NCBI GenBank assembly: GCA_963682025.1
Contig: OY821517.1
Location: 98,083,946 to 98,147,945 of the forward strand
Origin: Cordilura impudica
Taxonomy: Eukaryota > Arthropoda > Insecta > Diptera > Scathophagidae
Length of the DNA: 64,000 nucleotides
Reading direction: 5' to 3'
A program made the translations under genes and the position numbers. The stretch's first letter is position 1; each line of letters starts with the position of its first letter. Shown in pieces: positions 34,321 through 45,868 of the stretch. Under the pieces are notes generated by a model. The model searched no databases, had not been told where the DNA came from, and saw only the letters and a program-made list of their open reading frames with translations.

Positions 34321-34680
34321 CAAGAGCTAAACCTAGTAACGCCAAGAAATAATTGCGAAAAAACAGCAAATAATGGCGATAAATAAGCTGGATGAAAGAC
34401 TGGATATTTAAAAATTTACGAAACTTAAATACTGCAATAAATTAATTTAAAAAAATAATTATGAGATAAATGGATCTAATGTGATTACCATTAAATTTTA
34501 TTAAATTATTTATCTTTTTATTTTTATTATTATGATTATTATTATCCATTATCTATGCATATAAAAACATTGGTGCATTTGTTTGTAACGAATGATATCC
34601 GGAACCGTAGGAGCTGTCGAGCTAAGATTCGCATCATATGTTCGGTTCGAGCTCTTCTGTGTTTTTTTTTTAAGTTTAAA
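34321..34680. other. No gene recognised
   Basis: AT-rich 3' flank of the transposase relic. Confidence 0.35.
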
Positions 34681-34945
34681 CCCTCTAGCTGACGTTGGGG
34701 TGAAGTTATAAACAAAATTCTTATTATCAGTGCGATTTGACTGCAATTCAGAATGTATGTATGTTTCGTCATAAGAAAATTTTGTGTGTATAAATGGACC
34801 CGATAGGTGGCGCTGGGGTAAAGTTATTTCGAATATTCTTATTTACGGTGCGATTTTACTGAAACTGAGGATATACATATATGTATGTTAGATGATGCCA
34901 AACATTTTTTTGTTGGACCCGGTAGATGGCGCTGGCGTGCAATAA
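34681..34945 (+). repeat. Tandem repeat, ~119-bp unit, about 2.2 copies
   Basis: Units begin at 34681, 34799 and 34919. They share GGTGGCGCTGGGGTAAAGTTAT, ATTCTTATTTACGGTGCGAT and a GTATGTATGTT block. The first unit is more diverged than the second, and the third is cut after ~27 bp. This resembles the internal arrays of non-autonomous elements and lies directly upstream of the Helitron helicase relic. Confidence 0.6.
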
Positions 34946-35009
34946 TAATGATTTGTCAAATTTATTTAAAGTTACAAAATTCAAAAAAGTTTTAAATATA
35001 AACATCATA

Positions 35010-35438
35010 ACCAAAAAGTAAGGAAAAATTGCATTGGCTATTGCTTCGTCCGGAATAGCCACAACATTATTGCATGGCGGTCGCACAGCTCACTTAGCAC
35101 TCAAATCACCGTTAAACGTACAAACGAATGAGAATGCCGTATGTAATATAAAAAACCATTCCGGTATGGCAAAAGTTCTGCAAAAATGCAGTATTATTAT
35201 TTGGGATGAATGTACCATGGCTCACAAATATTCCTTAGAAGCATTACATAGAACTTTAAAAGATTTGAAAGGCAACGGAGCTCTCATTTTATTATATGGA
35301 GATTTTCGTCAAACATTGCCAGTCATACCAAAATCAACATATGCAGACGAAATAAATACCTGCTGAAAATCATCAATATTATGAAGTAGTGTTCAAGTTA
35401 ACAACAAACATGCGAGTACGATTCAAAATGATCCAACG
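35010..35438 (+). pseudogene. Helitron PIF1-like helicase relic, part 1
   Basis: Plus-strand reading GKIALAIASSGIATTLLHGG, RTAHLALKSPLNVQTNENA and VLQKCSIIIWDECTMAHKYS, with DEC as the Walker B box, then SLEALHRTLKDLKGNGALIL and GDFRQTLPVIPKSTYADEIN. These are the successive blocks of the Helitron-type PIF1 helicase after the Walker A motif, which is itself missing at the truncated 5' end. The reading then gives LTTNMRV and is cut by the Transib insertion; after the insert it resumes at 37925. A short deletion (near DLKGNGAL) and an indel before the insertion show it was already inactive. Confidence 0.85.
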
Positions 35439-37924
35439 CACAGTGGCGCCATTTGAGTTTTATCGTTGCAAAAATCATATCTTTTGAACTGAATAACATA
35501 ATTGAACAGTTTAAACAGCATATGATAGATAACTGTTCAGCCTATAAAATGAGCGTTTGGAAAGGGCGCTACGCTTTGTAGGGGCGTACTTATGGGTTAT
35601 CAAAGTTAAAAATTGTAGAAAAATCAATTTTATGGTAACCAAAAAAAATTATTTTTATATTTTTAGATTGATTTTATTTTTTTTTCTTTAGGAATAAGTG
35701 GATCGGAAGATGCTGCCAGCAGGTTGAAGAGGTGGTCATTTTGCATTACCCTTGATGCTTTGAATGGGTTCTGCAATCTATATTTTTTATAAAATTTGTT
35801 AAGAGACTCCTGTGCTTCTTCAGAAAGCTCTCCAATTGGCAAAGAATGGTACTCAATTATATCTTTGCCATGCGCCAATATTTTATGGACGGTCGGGGTC
35901 AACTTCTTCTGTGGATACATTTCTGCTAAAAGAGATGCATTTTTCGATGCATATTCTCCATGTTTTGTAGAATTGACTTTTCTTTGCAGTTTAAAACATT
36001 CAAGATCGTTCCCAATCTTTTCACGATTTGATTATCAACTCCAGTGATTCTAGTTACTGCCTCATCATTTTCAAAAAATCTCCTAGAAGTGTTTCCATCG
36101 TTTGAGTTACCGTATCCGTGCTTGGGACAGTTTACTTTTAGTCCAACTTGAAAAAAAAGCATCCTGTATTTGCTTCTTTCTGATATTTTCCTTATCCTAT
36201 ATTGATGTATTTACATCGAAGTTTTCCTCCTCTTGTGGTAGGGTATACGCCAGTTTTAGCAAGAACTCCATGCACCTTATCCTTGCGTGCAATGCTGACA
36301 TTCCATATTCGTAATTCTCTTCGTTTGTAGAATCGTTTAAATTACCAAAGTTCTTCTAACTCTTTTTGAAAATCGGGCATCGCAATGTTGAGGTTGTTCC
36401 TGTGAGTTCGTTTACGACTTTTCCGTCAACCATGGTCAGGTGGAACTCGTAATTGCATTCAATATATTTTCCTTCTCCAATTTACAGCTTTGTAGGCCTA
36501 ATCTTGCTTATTTGTTCTTCAATGTCCTTCACCGTGGTCCTTATGAGTTCTGCCGATTCCCTTGCAAACTGAAACATTATTGGATTTTAGATTTTTGCCG
36601 CAAGGGAACAACAGATGCCATAAACATATTTCCGTCCGCTATTGTTGCATCATCGGAAGATATCCTTTGCTTATAAACGCTTTGTCCGGATGATCCATCG
36701 CAGCCCCATTTGCTGATCAATGTCAGTTTCTCAGGAATAATTTTCACCTCATTTTCAGGAAGACTCTCCAACAACCGTTTTGCTGTATGGCCCATGAGAT
36801 CCTGCAGATTGGTTTTCACAGAGACTTCCGTAAATTCCGTATGAAGTGGTCGTGAATTTATTTTGGCTTGCGTAATATGCTTGTATCCTGGTAAAACGTC
36901 AGCCCCGTGTCGCATCAAGGATGCCCATAGTATCTCATATTTTTCTTTGGAAAGTTGTAAGTCCATAAACAAGGCCAAGGCTTCTTCGGAACCATACTTT
37001 TTAATGTGTGCGTTTGTGGGCGTGGGAATGCTTTCCTTAATCCTTTTTAGTCGCAGTGGGCTTGCATCTGCAACAGATTTTGTAATCTGCGACCTAACTC
37101 TTTCACTATCCTTTGTATATTTAATAGACAGCGCGTCCGATAAATGCTTCGTGGTCAAGTCATTGGTGGCAGCGGCAAGTTTCCTCTTTCTTGTGAAAAT
37201 TTCTTTCTTGTGCGAATTTAAATGAGTAGTTTTTTGTGCATCCTGTGTCTGTAACAGAATATTGGGAGTAGACTTTGGCAGAGGCTCACAGGTAGACAAC
37301 CGATTTAAAATGCAATTTTCAAACTATTAGATCAAACTACTGTCAGTCAAAACATGTAGGGGATGCACGCCATACAATTTCTGCAACCATGTCTTTTTAA
37401 TCTTTTTTACCTCTAGAAGCCAAACGGGCACGTACGGGTAGATAAAGCCTTTTGAATTATGTAAAGAAATAATCAAAGAACATGTTTTGCAAATATGGCA
37501 AATATAGAAAATTATGGATTTTTTTTTATTTTCCGTCAAATTTGAAAAATAGTGAAAAAACGGATAGTTTTTAAATAGTGATTTACCAGGAGAAACACAA
37601 AGCAAACAGTTAATTTTTTTTTATCGTTATAGATTTAGTAAATACATCAATCAACACAAATAAAAAATGAGGCGATTCGTTACCTATTTTTCGTGATATT
37701 ACACCTGAAATCGCAACAAATTGACTAAAAATTGTGTTTTTTTGAAAACCGAAAGTCGGTCAACTTTGAACGGTTATATCTTCTAAACTAAATTAATATT
37801 ATTAAGAGTAGCATATCTGAAATCGTTGAAAAGTTTCCTATAACATGGGTTTATTCAAAACTTCGTCGGCGCACATGAAAATTTTGATTTTTGCAACCTC
37901 GTTTGCTCTACGGGCGCCACTGTG
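35439..37924. mobile_element. Transib DNA transposon (2486 bp) with RSS-like ends
   Basis: Perfect 12-bp terminal inverted repeats CACAGTGGCGCC (35439-35450 and complement 37913-37924) are flanked by a 5-bp target duplication CAACG (35434-35438 and 37925-37929). Removing the element and one CAACG restores the interrupted helicase coding sequence. Transib is known for 5-bp duplications and termini beginning CAC. Inside each end an A-rich GCAAAAATC follows the CACAGTG heptamer after 22 bp (left, 35468-35476) and 23 bp (right, complement 37886-37894). The encoded protein on the minus strand carries Transib blocks. Confidence 0.9.
35663..37299 (-). pseudogene. Transib transposase (RAG1-core relative), several stops
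   Basis: The first open part (37299-36577, 240 codons) ends with LISKWGCDGSSGQSVYKQ, whose D (residue ~201) is the expected first catalytic aspartate, then NMFMASVVPLRQ. The reading continues on the minus strand through FARESAELIRTTVKDIEEQI, a stop, and LTMVDGKVVNELTG with the second aspartate. It then runs through YGMSALHARIRCMEFLLKLA, another stop, KHGYGNSNDGNTSRRFFEND and ITGVDNQIVKR. The C-terminus has TPTVHKILAHGKDIIEY and LPIGELSEEAQESLNKFY with the catalytic glutamate. All three catalytic positions survive, but at least three in-frame stops or frame changes make it non-functional. The family is evolutionarily linked to the RAG1 core of V(D)J recombination. Confidence 0.87.
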
Positions 37925-38085
37925 CAACGGCTGACCAATTTTCAAAACAACCACTTGATCTTGGTAATGGTAAAATCAATATTAACCCAACCAGCCAAAC
38001 TATTAAAATATCCACAAGATTTTTGTCAACTTATATCGTCACGCGGTGAATTAATGGAAAATGTATTCCCCGACATTCAAAATCA
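37925..38085 (+). pseudogene. Helitron PIF1-like helicase relic, part 2
   Basis: Continuation of 35010-35438 after the Transib insertion. Joining at CAACG gives NDPTADQFSKQPLDLGNGKI and NINPTSQTIKI, and, after one indel, DFCQLISSRGELMENVFPDI. These are the standard blocks that follow LTTNMRV in Helitron helicases. The reading ends near 38085 and the final C-terminal blocks (GQSL, YVACSRVG) are absent. Confidence 0.8.
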
Positions 38086-38093
38086 ATACTAAG

Positions 38094-38154
38094 CAAAAGT
38101 TATACTATATTTTAGTTTGTTATATTGGAAGAGTCTTAAATAGTATAACTTTTG
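38094..38154. repeat. Perfect 15-bp inverted repeat (hairpin)
   Basis: CAAAAGTTATACTAT (38094-38108) and its exact complement (38140-38154) flank a 31-bp loop directly at the point where the Helitron helicase homology ends. It may be a terminator-like hairpin or the ends of a tiny MITE. Confidence 0.55.
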
Positions 38155-38399
38155 TTTGAATTCTCATTTGGTTGTTTTCCGCAAATATATATGAATTTAA
38201 CTTTTTACCAAACAAACTATCTACTGCTTTTGGTTACTGATGAGGGTTGGTGACTCTTCCCAAAACAGAATATAGATCAATTTGTGAAACAAATGTGCCA
38301 ATGTTCTTTGCATTATTTAAATTAAAAACATTTGGTCTTGAGCCTGAATAATTTCAAACTCAATTAGTAATATTTATGTTCGTAAAGTTTATGTGGGTA

Positions 38400-38720
38400 G
38401 ATTTTACGTTATTTAGCCTTAGACAGATTTTCTTGTCCACTGATCGACTTCCACGGGTGTTGAGTTGTAGTTGATGTTTCAATGATATTTTCAATAAACA
38501 TAATAACAGTATCATATGCGAATGTGCGTACAATACAGTTATCAGTTAACAAGTGTAAATGGGTCCCAGGATGCTTCCCTGGGGAACACCTGAGATTGGA
38601 GTATTCATCATCCTGTTTGACTCTGACGAATCTTGCTGTTAAGAACGATTTTAACATCTGACAGTGTTGCTCCGGGAGAAGTAAATCTTATTTAAGCCTT
38701 TATGCCATACTTATCAACTT
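38400..38720 (-). pseudogene. Jockey-type reverse transcriptase fragment
   Basis: The minus strand reads PISGVPQGSILGPIYTC (RT block with GVPQGSxLGP) and, after a frame change, CIVRTFAYDTVIMF, where FAYDT stands for the catalytic FADDT with the first Asp changed to Tyr. The order and spacing fit Jockey-like non-LTR RTs, but about 20 residues between the blocks are lost. Only ~300 bp remain. Confidence 0.7.
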
Positions 38721-41102
38721 CTTTAATTCTGTTTTTTTTCGTTCCATAAAATCCAATATTACTCCACTGTATATATCTGTTTTCTCTATGTAGAGTAAAA
38801 CATATAAACATTTTTGATACCCGGAATTTCGAGTTTGAGCTTCAGTTTTTAAACCATAAACAATGCGTGCTGTATCCATTTTTGCACTTATTGGAACATT
38901 TTGAATTGAGCTATGTCCCTATGTCCGATCTGTTCAAGTTCATATTGTAATCAAATTATAACACAATTAACTAGCACTGAGGAGTCTTGATAATTCACTT
39001 CTTCGAAACAAGTTTAATACTATTTAATAAGAAATTTTTTTAAAAAAAATCAATTTATACATACCATTTTCGATATAAAATTTTAATATATTATTTTATT
39101 TTCTTTTCCCAATATTAACTTTTTTAGCTCAATATCAAAAATCAGTTTTTATTCTTTTTCCAATATAATATTACTTCACTAAATTAATTTCGATATTTTA
39201 AATTTCTATTTTATATTGTGTAGATTTGAAGATGTACTTTTAAAACTACATTCAAAGAAGTTGATCATTTGAAAGATATAAAACGGTGATAATTTTAGCA
39301 CGACTTCTTTTTGTTACCAGGTATGATAAATCCAGTTATTACAATTCATTTTAAAATATTACTTAAACAATCGTAGTACTCACCAGAAGTAGTACGGCAA
39401 GTGCCAGTTATCACAGAAATTAACACAAAGCAGTCAGTTGTCAGTTCACGAAACTACAGAAACAAATTATATCACAAAGACCACATCGCCAATGGCCCCA
39501 CCACATACAGCTGTCATCAAACTCTATTAATTTTTCAGTAATTCCGATGCGGGGCTTAGATACCGAAACAACCTCTTGGCTGGAATATGGAGTAGGCTAT
39601 TGAAAGTTTTACAGAGAACCCAACGGCAGTTATACAATAAAATTTTAACAGAGTTCGAATGTACAGATAAATGAATTTTGCCGGTTTGCACAAATCAATG
39701 AATATAAATTATATAATTTCCTTTATTGAAGTCAACATTTTAGATGGGTGAATAACACATCTAATTAATCAATAAAATATTGATTGGTCATATGTTGATA
39801 TCATCATTAACTATTCCTGACCTAATTTTTCCGTTGCCTTTTTGTATAATCCTTGGCAACCTGTTAACACAGGTTTACAGCATCTTTCTTCTCATTGCAC
39901 TTTAAAAGTTGTGGAGTAGTAGTAACAGTTTTTCTCTTTCTCTCTCTCGCGCTCTCACTCTCTCTCTCTCTGTCTCTCTCAGGTAATATGAGTAGTTTTA
40001 TGTTAGCGCTTTTTGCCTTTTTCTTGTCTCCCTCTCTGTTACTGTGTGTACTCCAATGAGTTTTACTCGACCAGAACATATATGCGGGCTTATTTGAATT
40101 TACATCTTTGTTAAACGAATTTGCAGACATATAAGTAGTATAATGACAAGCAGACAGACAGGCAACACGTTGTTGAACATATTATTTTACATACAAATAC
40201 GAAATACAAATACGGCAGATAACGGTAAAGTATATTGTAGTAACATGCTCTTCGTTACTATTGATATGTGTAGTAAGTAATGCTTGGTACGCCTGGTATG
40301 GAATAATGAACAGAGTTGCAAATTAAGCGTTTTGTGCTTAATATTTACGGTTTTTATACTGTATTCGAGCTGAAGGCCTACGATACTATTGCTCTTAACT
40401 ACGTTTTCTTATAATTTGTAATTATAAGTTAAACGAACAATAAATGAAATAAAATATATTATGTTCAAATTCAAAAATAATTGCTTCAGGTAGAAATCTT
40501 TAATAGATTAAAAAATAAATATCTAATGTATTTTATATTGAATATTTAATGTTTTAAATTTTGGTATTTAATGATTTAAAATCCAATGATTTAAAATTAA
40601 AAATAAAGAGTAAAGTAAGATTAAAATATTAACAGAAATAATTGTAAAAAATTAAGGAGTAATAATTATTATCGGAATCAATTTTACCGAGAATTTTGTT
40701 TAGTTTAAAAAATGTATTGACGTCAGTATCGACTATTTGGCGTGTGCAATGATTTCCTGAGTTTCATAGAAATCGTCTGCAAAAAATGCAACGCAGGTGT
40801 CACCCTTTGTATTGGGGCATTTTGTATTGGGGCATTGGATATTGTGAAATTTGTGGGAATGCTAAAAGCACAATTTTGTACGATAGCGAAAATAGGTATT
40901 GTTAAATCTGTAGGAACGTTTTTAGGAACATTTATTGTATTCCGAGAATTATATGAAAGTTTATTTTATTTGGCGCATGATTTGCGCGTGTGACTAGAGA
41001 GTTTTTTATCTTAAGGGATGGTATGCCATATCTTAACTTGCGCGATCTTTTTATGAAGCAAGAATTGAGAGTTTATACTACATTAAAATTCAGTTTTAAA
41101 TA
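38721..41102. other. No gene recognised; CT-rich microsatellite
   Basis: AT-rich, unannotated stretch. A TC-rich low-complexity run lies at 39928-39980 and produces a spurious Arg/Glu-rich frame on the other strand. An 83-codon frame at 40742-40993 (with CIGAFCIGALDIVKFVG) has no relatives that I recognise. Confidence 0.4.
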
Positions 41103-42065
41103 AAGGGTGTTTTTTAGAGGTTCGCAAATTTGAATTTGTAACGATGCTTTATTTGATAGCCGATTTAACAGCTGGTAGTTGCTTTTTGTTCAGTTTGGGT
41201 TGCCATTTTGTCATAGAGAGACTTACATGAGAGCAACGTTGAAGTTATTTTTATGAAAAAAAACAAATGGTTCCGTTCGACAAATTTGCACTTCGTCCAT
41301 TTTGTGGTAGTCACAACCTTTCAGAGTGGCTAATTCGAACAATACATACCAAGCAAGCTGTACATCAAAGCATTGAAGTATACCTACATCGATCAATTCG
41401 ACACCTTTCTCACCAAATGGGGATGAGAATTCAACTGGTGCAAGAATTAAAGCCAAACGATCATCGTATGCGCCGTCAATTCGGCCAATGGTCTGAGGTA
41501 CAAATTGATAATGGTTTTGATTTTCCGTATACAATTTTTCGAGCGATGAAGCTTATTGTTGTCGCATTTGGAATGAAGACGATCCACAGCATGTTGTTTA
41601 AACATATTTACATCCACAGAAAATTGCTCATTAGTGCGCTTTATGGGCCGACAGAGTCTTTGGTCCATGTCTTCAAAAATAATGATGGGCAGAATGTTAA
41701 TGTAAACGGTGAATGTTATAGAGATGTAATTATATTTTTAATCTTGCTGCCAATGAGTTTCAACAGGACGAAGCCACACGCCACACAGCGCATGCTACAA
41801 TTAATTTACTCAAAGAAACTTTTGATTAACGAATAATTTTAAGTAATGCTCATGTTAATTGGCCACCAACATCGTGTGATTTAACCCCAATGTTATTGTC
41901 GAAATATGGCCGAAAAAGCTTCGAAAACTATGTGAAAATTTGAGTTCCAGATTGCGCCATGTATGTGTCGGCCTTAATGGCACAAAATCATCTATCCCAT
42001 AAAGCCCGTTTAATTGATATTAAAATATATTTCTTTGATTTATTTTAGTTTAAAGTTCTATAACT
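41103..42065 (+). pseudogene. Mariner (rosa-like) transposon, decayed copy
   Basis: Starts AAGGGTGTTTTTTAGAGGTT after TA, much like the TIR at 58108. Plus-strand protein traces are LAPNDHRMRRQF-like blocks: RIQLVQELKPNDHRMRRQFG, NVNVNGECYRDVI and LATSCDLTP-like WPPTSCDLTP (about 41862-41892), in shifting frames. The SDE(T/A)HFWL block is deleted. The right TIR is not clear; homology fades by about 42065. This is a different, older copy from the one at 58108-59376. Confidence 0.65.
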
Positions 42066-44133
42066 CGCTGTTACGCGGTGGCTACAATTAATGTTCTAGC
42101 CAAAGTTGTAAATTGCAACAATAATTTATTTTGAACTTTAGTTAAAAATTGTCAACACGTTGAGCATGAACATGAAAAACATTATACGGAATAATGTCTG
42201 TATGAAATTCGCTTTTAAATTAAATTTCAAAGTTACTATATTGGAACAGAATCACGAAAGAAATATGCCCAACAATCTATTTTGTCAAAATTGTAATATG
42301 CAGCCAAAAAATCTTGTAAGTTTCAAATGCATAAATTTTAAATCTGCTGATGAAAATTAATAATGGGCACATAATCCGCACAACATCAAATAAAATAGGT
42401 TTATGAATATTTTAAACAATATTTCCACAACAGTTTTGAGTAGAAACATACAAAATCAGTCCTTGATTTGAAAGACTTCGGTTAAAATTAAAATTGTTTA
42501 AAATTATTGTAGCTAGAATTGTAAACATTTACAATAAAGCAATTATGATATGACCTTATACTTTTAGTCACAGACCAAAAACAGAAAGCACACACACAAA
42601 CAATAGGAAATTATATATAATTTATGTATTATATGGAAAAGTAAAAACAAACAAAAAATCAAATGTTTTATGGTTTAACGTTTATTGCTTTTAGTTGCCA
42701 TCACTCAAAATGGTCTTGCTTTTTTGTGTTGTGTTGTGTTGTACTGTACGCCTGTATCGTCCCCCATGACATATTGAGCCAATAAACTTGAATGCTATGA
42801 GTGTAGTAATAGAAGCTATAATCAAACAGAATGAACGAAAAGAGCAACAGTTGCTTTAATATGACGAACACTCGCAACATGGCTGGCATAACGTTGTTAT
42901 CCTTTGGCCAATCCAGCCACATATTCAGTGACTACGGCGTGTTTACGGCAGTGCATGTCGAATCACTATTTATATGCAGTAGACCATGTAGTGTGTTTTC
43001 AACTCGAAATTAAACTTTAATTATTAATAAATAATTTACATAATTGAAATTATTCAACTGTGTGTTTATGTTAGTGTGTGTGTACACAACATGCAAGTTT
43101 TTTTTTGTGGTTAAACATTTTCAATAATAACGTGTCGTTTTAACTCGTATGTATTTTTTTTTGTAGTGGTAACAACTGACATGATACCGTTTGTAGCTGT
43201 TGAAAAATAATTGCGGCATTTTCAAAAAAAAAAAAAAAAAAAATAAAATAAAATAAAGAGAAAGTATATATGTATGTACATCTACTAGAAAACAATTTCT
43301 TTATTTGAAAAAAAAAGTTTTAAAATTTCGTTCCTTTTCTGTTTTTCTTTTTTTTATCCTTTCCGATTTCATAAACATAAACTAGAAAATTTTTTTCAAA
43401 AGAAAAATATTCTGCAAAATTATCATATGTCTTTGGAAGAAAACGTAAGTAGATGTGAGTTTAAAAATAACAAAGTCATAATAAAATATTAATAAAATGT
43501 CTTAAATTAAAAGAATCATTTTTAATTTTAAGAGATTGAAAATTATTCGAAAAGCAAACAAAAACAAAAATAACACAAACATTTGCATTGCATCCTAAAG
43601 CTAAAAATTTTTGTTTGATGTATTTTTGTTCGAAGAAAATAGCAGAACAAACGAAACGCGGAATTGACTCAGTCTATTAAAATTAACGTCTGGAGACTAA
43701 ATACAAATATTTTCAACCTCTTGCCCTGGTTAGTTAAAAATTTACTTATTCTGAAGTTTGATAAAAAGATTTTAGATGTACATGTAAAAAGTGTTTTGTT
43801 TTTGAAAACTATAATGCTATGAGTTCCGCTCATAGGTCGACATTTTGTTCTTCCTTAGGACATGCCCCATAGTGGAACTTATATTATCATAAATCTGTTA
43901 AAAGTTCTGGAATAAATAAAAACCCCCACTCAAAGAATAGGAAATAATATGGAGAAATACTAAAAATATTGTCTGGTGGCCAGAGATAGAAAACTGAAAA
44001 ATCTGCAGCGTTAAAGTATTTTAAGCATGTTTCAGAAATTATTTATTTAATCCTTTGGTACAATTTTTCTGAAGAATGAAATGAGAAATCATCAATGGTT
44101 CTTGAGTTATGGCTGAAAACCTAGAAAAACAAG
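42066..44133. other. No gene recognised
   Basis: AT-rich, with an A run at 43229-43247. A stretch of balanced composition at 42690-43010 has short frames on both strands but no motif. Confidence 0.4.
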
Positions 44134-44625
44134 TAAGAATATTTTAGTCGGTCTAGAGATATGAAGAAGTTCGTATCGGATGTTTATATAGGGACTAAGT
44201 ACGAAAAATGGACGATACCGACCATATTTGGTCACTTATTTGTTTGCAAAAACATATAATTTGAGAAAAACTTGTGCAAGATTTTTGTTTCTAGATAGAT
44301 TTAAGTGAAAATATGGAATCAGCTTCATTAGGGACTAAGTACGAAAAATGGACCGATCCCGACCATATTTGGTCACTTATTTGTTTACAAAAACATATAA
44401 TTTGAGAAAAACTTGTGCAATATTTTTGCTTCTTGATAGATTTAAGTGAAAATAGGGAATCAGCTTCATTAGGGGTCTATGATTAAGAATTATTGTATAG
44501 TGATTATTTTAGGGCTACTGATAAATGTATGTAATAAGCATACTCAAACTCAATTTGTCCGAAATCTGTATCATAATTTGGCTACTATGGCAATTTATGT
44601 CAATCTCATCGGGGATAGTTGTTGT
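44134..44625 (+). repeat. Family A, copy A8, with an internal 140-bp tandem duplication
   Basis: Begins ACAAGTAAGAATATTTTAGT with a half palindrome. The segment 44190-44329 (GGGACTAAGTACGAAAAATG through GAATCAGCTTCATT) is repeated with few changes at 44330-44470, which is unique among the family A copies here. The copy ends near CAATCTCATCGGGG, lacking the GACG and 3' end. Confidence 0.78.
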
Positions 44626-44629
44626 AATC

Positions 44630-45082
44630 ATTAGGATATATTATTTGTAAAAATTCGGCATATATTTGTTCATATAGCAAGTTACCCCAACCATTCGCTC
44701 TTTGACAACCCTACAAGTTAAGACTACAATTAATATCACCACCGAGAACATATTTACTGTCGGAACGAGTTAATTTACGTAGATCAAAACTGAACTGTTT
44801 TTTATTTTTTTGTAATTGTCTTGCTCTGGATTACCTCCAGCTAAATAGCATGAATAAATATTAATATATTCACTGTTATTTAAGGATAGTTTAGTTCCTA
44901 TATTTTCAATAATATTTGTATTTAGTATTGGTAAAAGTATGTTCGGTGTATTTTTTCTAATGAGTATAGCGACGCCTCCTGCTCCTCTATTTTCACGATC
45001 ACATCAATGGAATTGAAATATGTTTATTTATCCATGTCTCTTACAGTAGGCAAACATGAATATTGTTATTTATTAGAAAATT
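44630..45082 (-). pseudogene. Jockey-type APE endonuclease fragment
   Basis: The minus strand reads NNIHVCLLNETWI (catalytic Glu in NETW), then RENRGAGGVAILIRKNTPN, IGTKLSLNNSEYINIYSCYL, AGGNPEQDNYKKIKN, and YVLGGDINCSLNL (GDxN box). These are the conserved steps of the endonuclease of Jockey-like non-LTR elements. The fragment lies between two family A copies and has an internal stop and frameshift. Confidence 0.75.
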
Positions 45083-45868
45083 AACAAGTAAGAAAATTAT
45101 AGTCGGTCTAGACCGACTATACGATACCCTATACCATGCGTTTAAAGACCCTACCTCTCAGGCCCAACTAACTGGATATAGACAACAAGCATAAACCAAA
45201 TTTGAGTGGGATTTTTATTAATTTTTTCTGCTGCAGATATGAAAAAGTTCATATCGGATGCTATATCTATATGGGGACTAGGAACAAAAATGGACCGATC
45301 CTGACCATGTTTGGTAAAGTCTCTTGTATTTTGCGAAAATATATACAAACAAAATTTGAGAAGAATCAGTGCAATATTTTTGTTTTTTGATAGATTTAAG
45401 TGAAGATCGGGAAGTAGCTCTATATGGGGCCTATGAGTTGTCCAATAGAGATCATTTTTGAACTACTGATTAATGGATGTAATATATACATAAAAACCCA
45501 ATTTGGCTAAGATTTGTATGATAATTTGGATCTTATAGCAATATATGTTGATTTCATAGGGGTCACTTGTATGGGGGCTAGGTCTGAACATGGACCGATT
45601 CTCACCAATTTCAATAGCGTTCATCCCATGGCCAATAAAAGATCAAATACCGAATTTCGTCAAAAAATATTTATATTTGCGACTTGCAGTTTGATTACAA
45701 GCTTTACATGGACACACAGACGGACGGACATCGTTAAATCGAATCAGATAGTGATTCTGATTCGATCGGTAGAATTAAAGATGGGTGTAGATCAAATATT
45801 TTTGGTTGTTACAAACAGCAGCACAAAGTCATTATACCCAAACCACATAGTGGTATAGGGTATAAAAA
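45083..45868 (+). repeat. Family A, copy A9 (near full length)
   Basis: Intact 5' end with the GTCGGTCTAGACCGAC palindrome core (45101-45116), the ATACCCTATACCA inverted repeat, a short GACGGACGGAC run (only about 45718-45730), and the 3' end GTGGTATAGGGTATAAAAA. The short GACG run distinguishes it from A1 and A10. Confidence 0.87.

Noticed and set aside
36863..37225. 120-codon plus-strand frame
   Set aside because: Antisense shadow of the Transib transposase.
39864..40130. Arg/Glu-rich minus-strand frame
   Set aside because: Translation of the CT-rich microsatellite at 39928-39980.
40742..40993. 83-codon frame with cysteine-rich hydrophobic repeats (LCIGAFCIGAL)
   Set aside because: Comes partly from a short direct repeat (TTGTATTGGGGCAT twice); no recognised relatives or gene context.
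42690..43013. Possible promoter or exon of a host gene (TATAAATAG on the minus strand near 42970)
   Set aside because: A TATA-like string alone is uninformative in AT-rich DNA; no downstream gene is seen.
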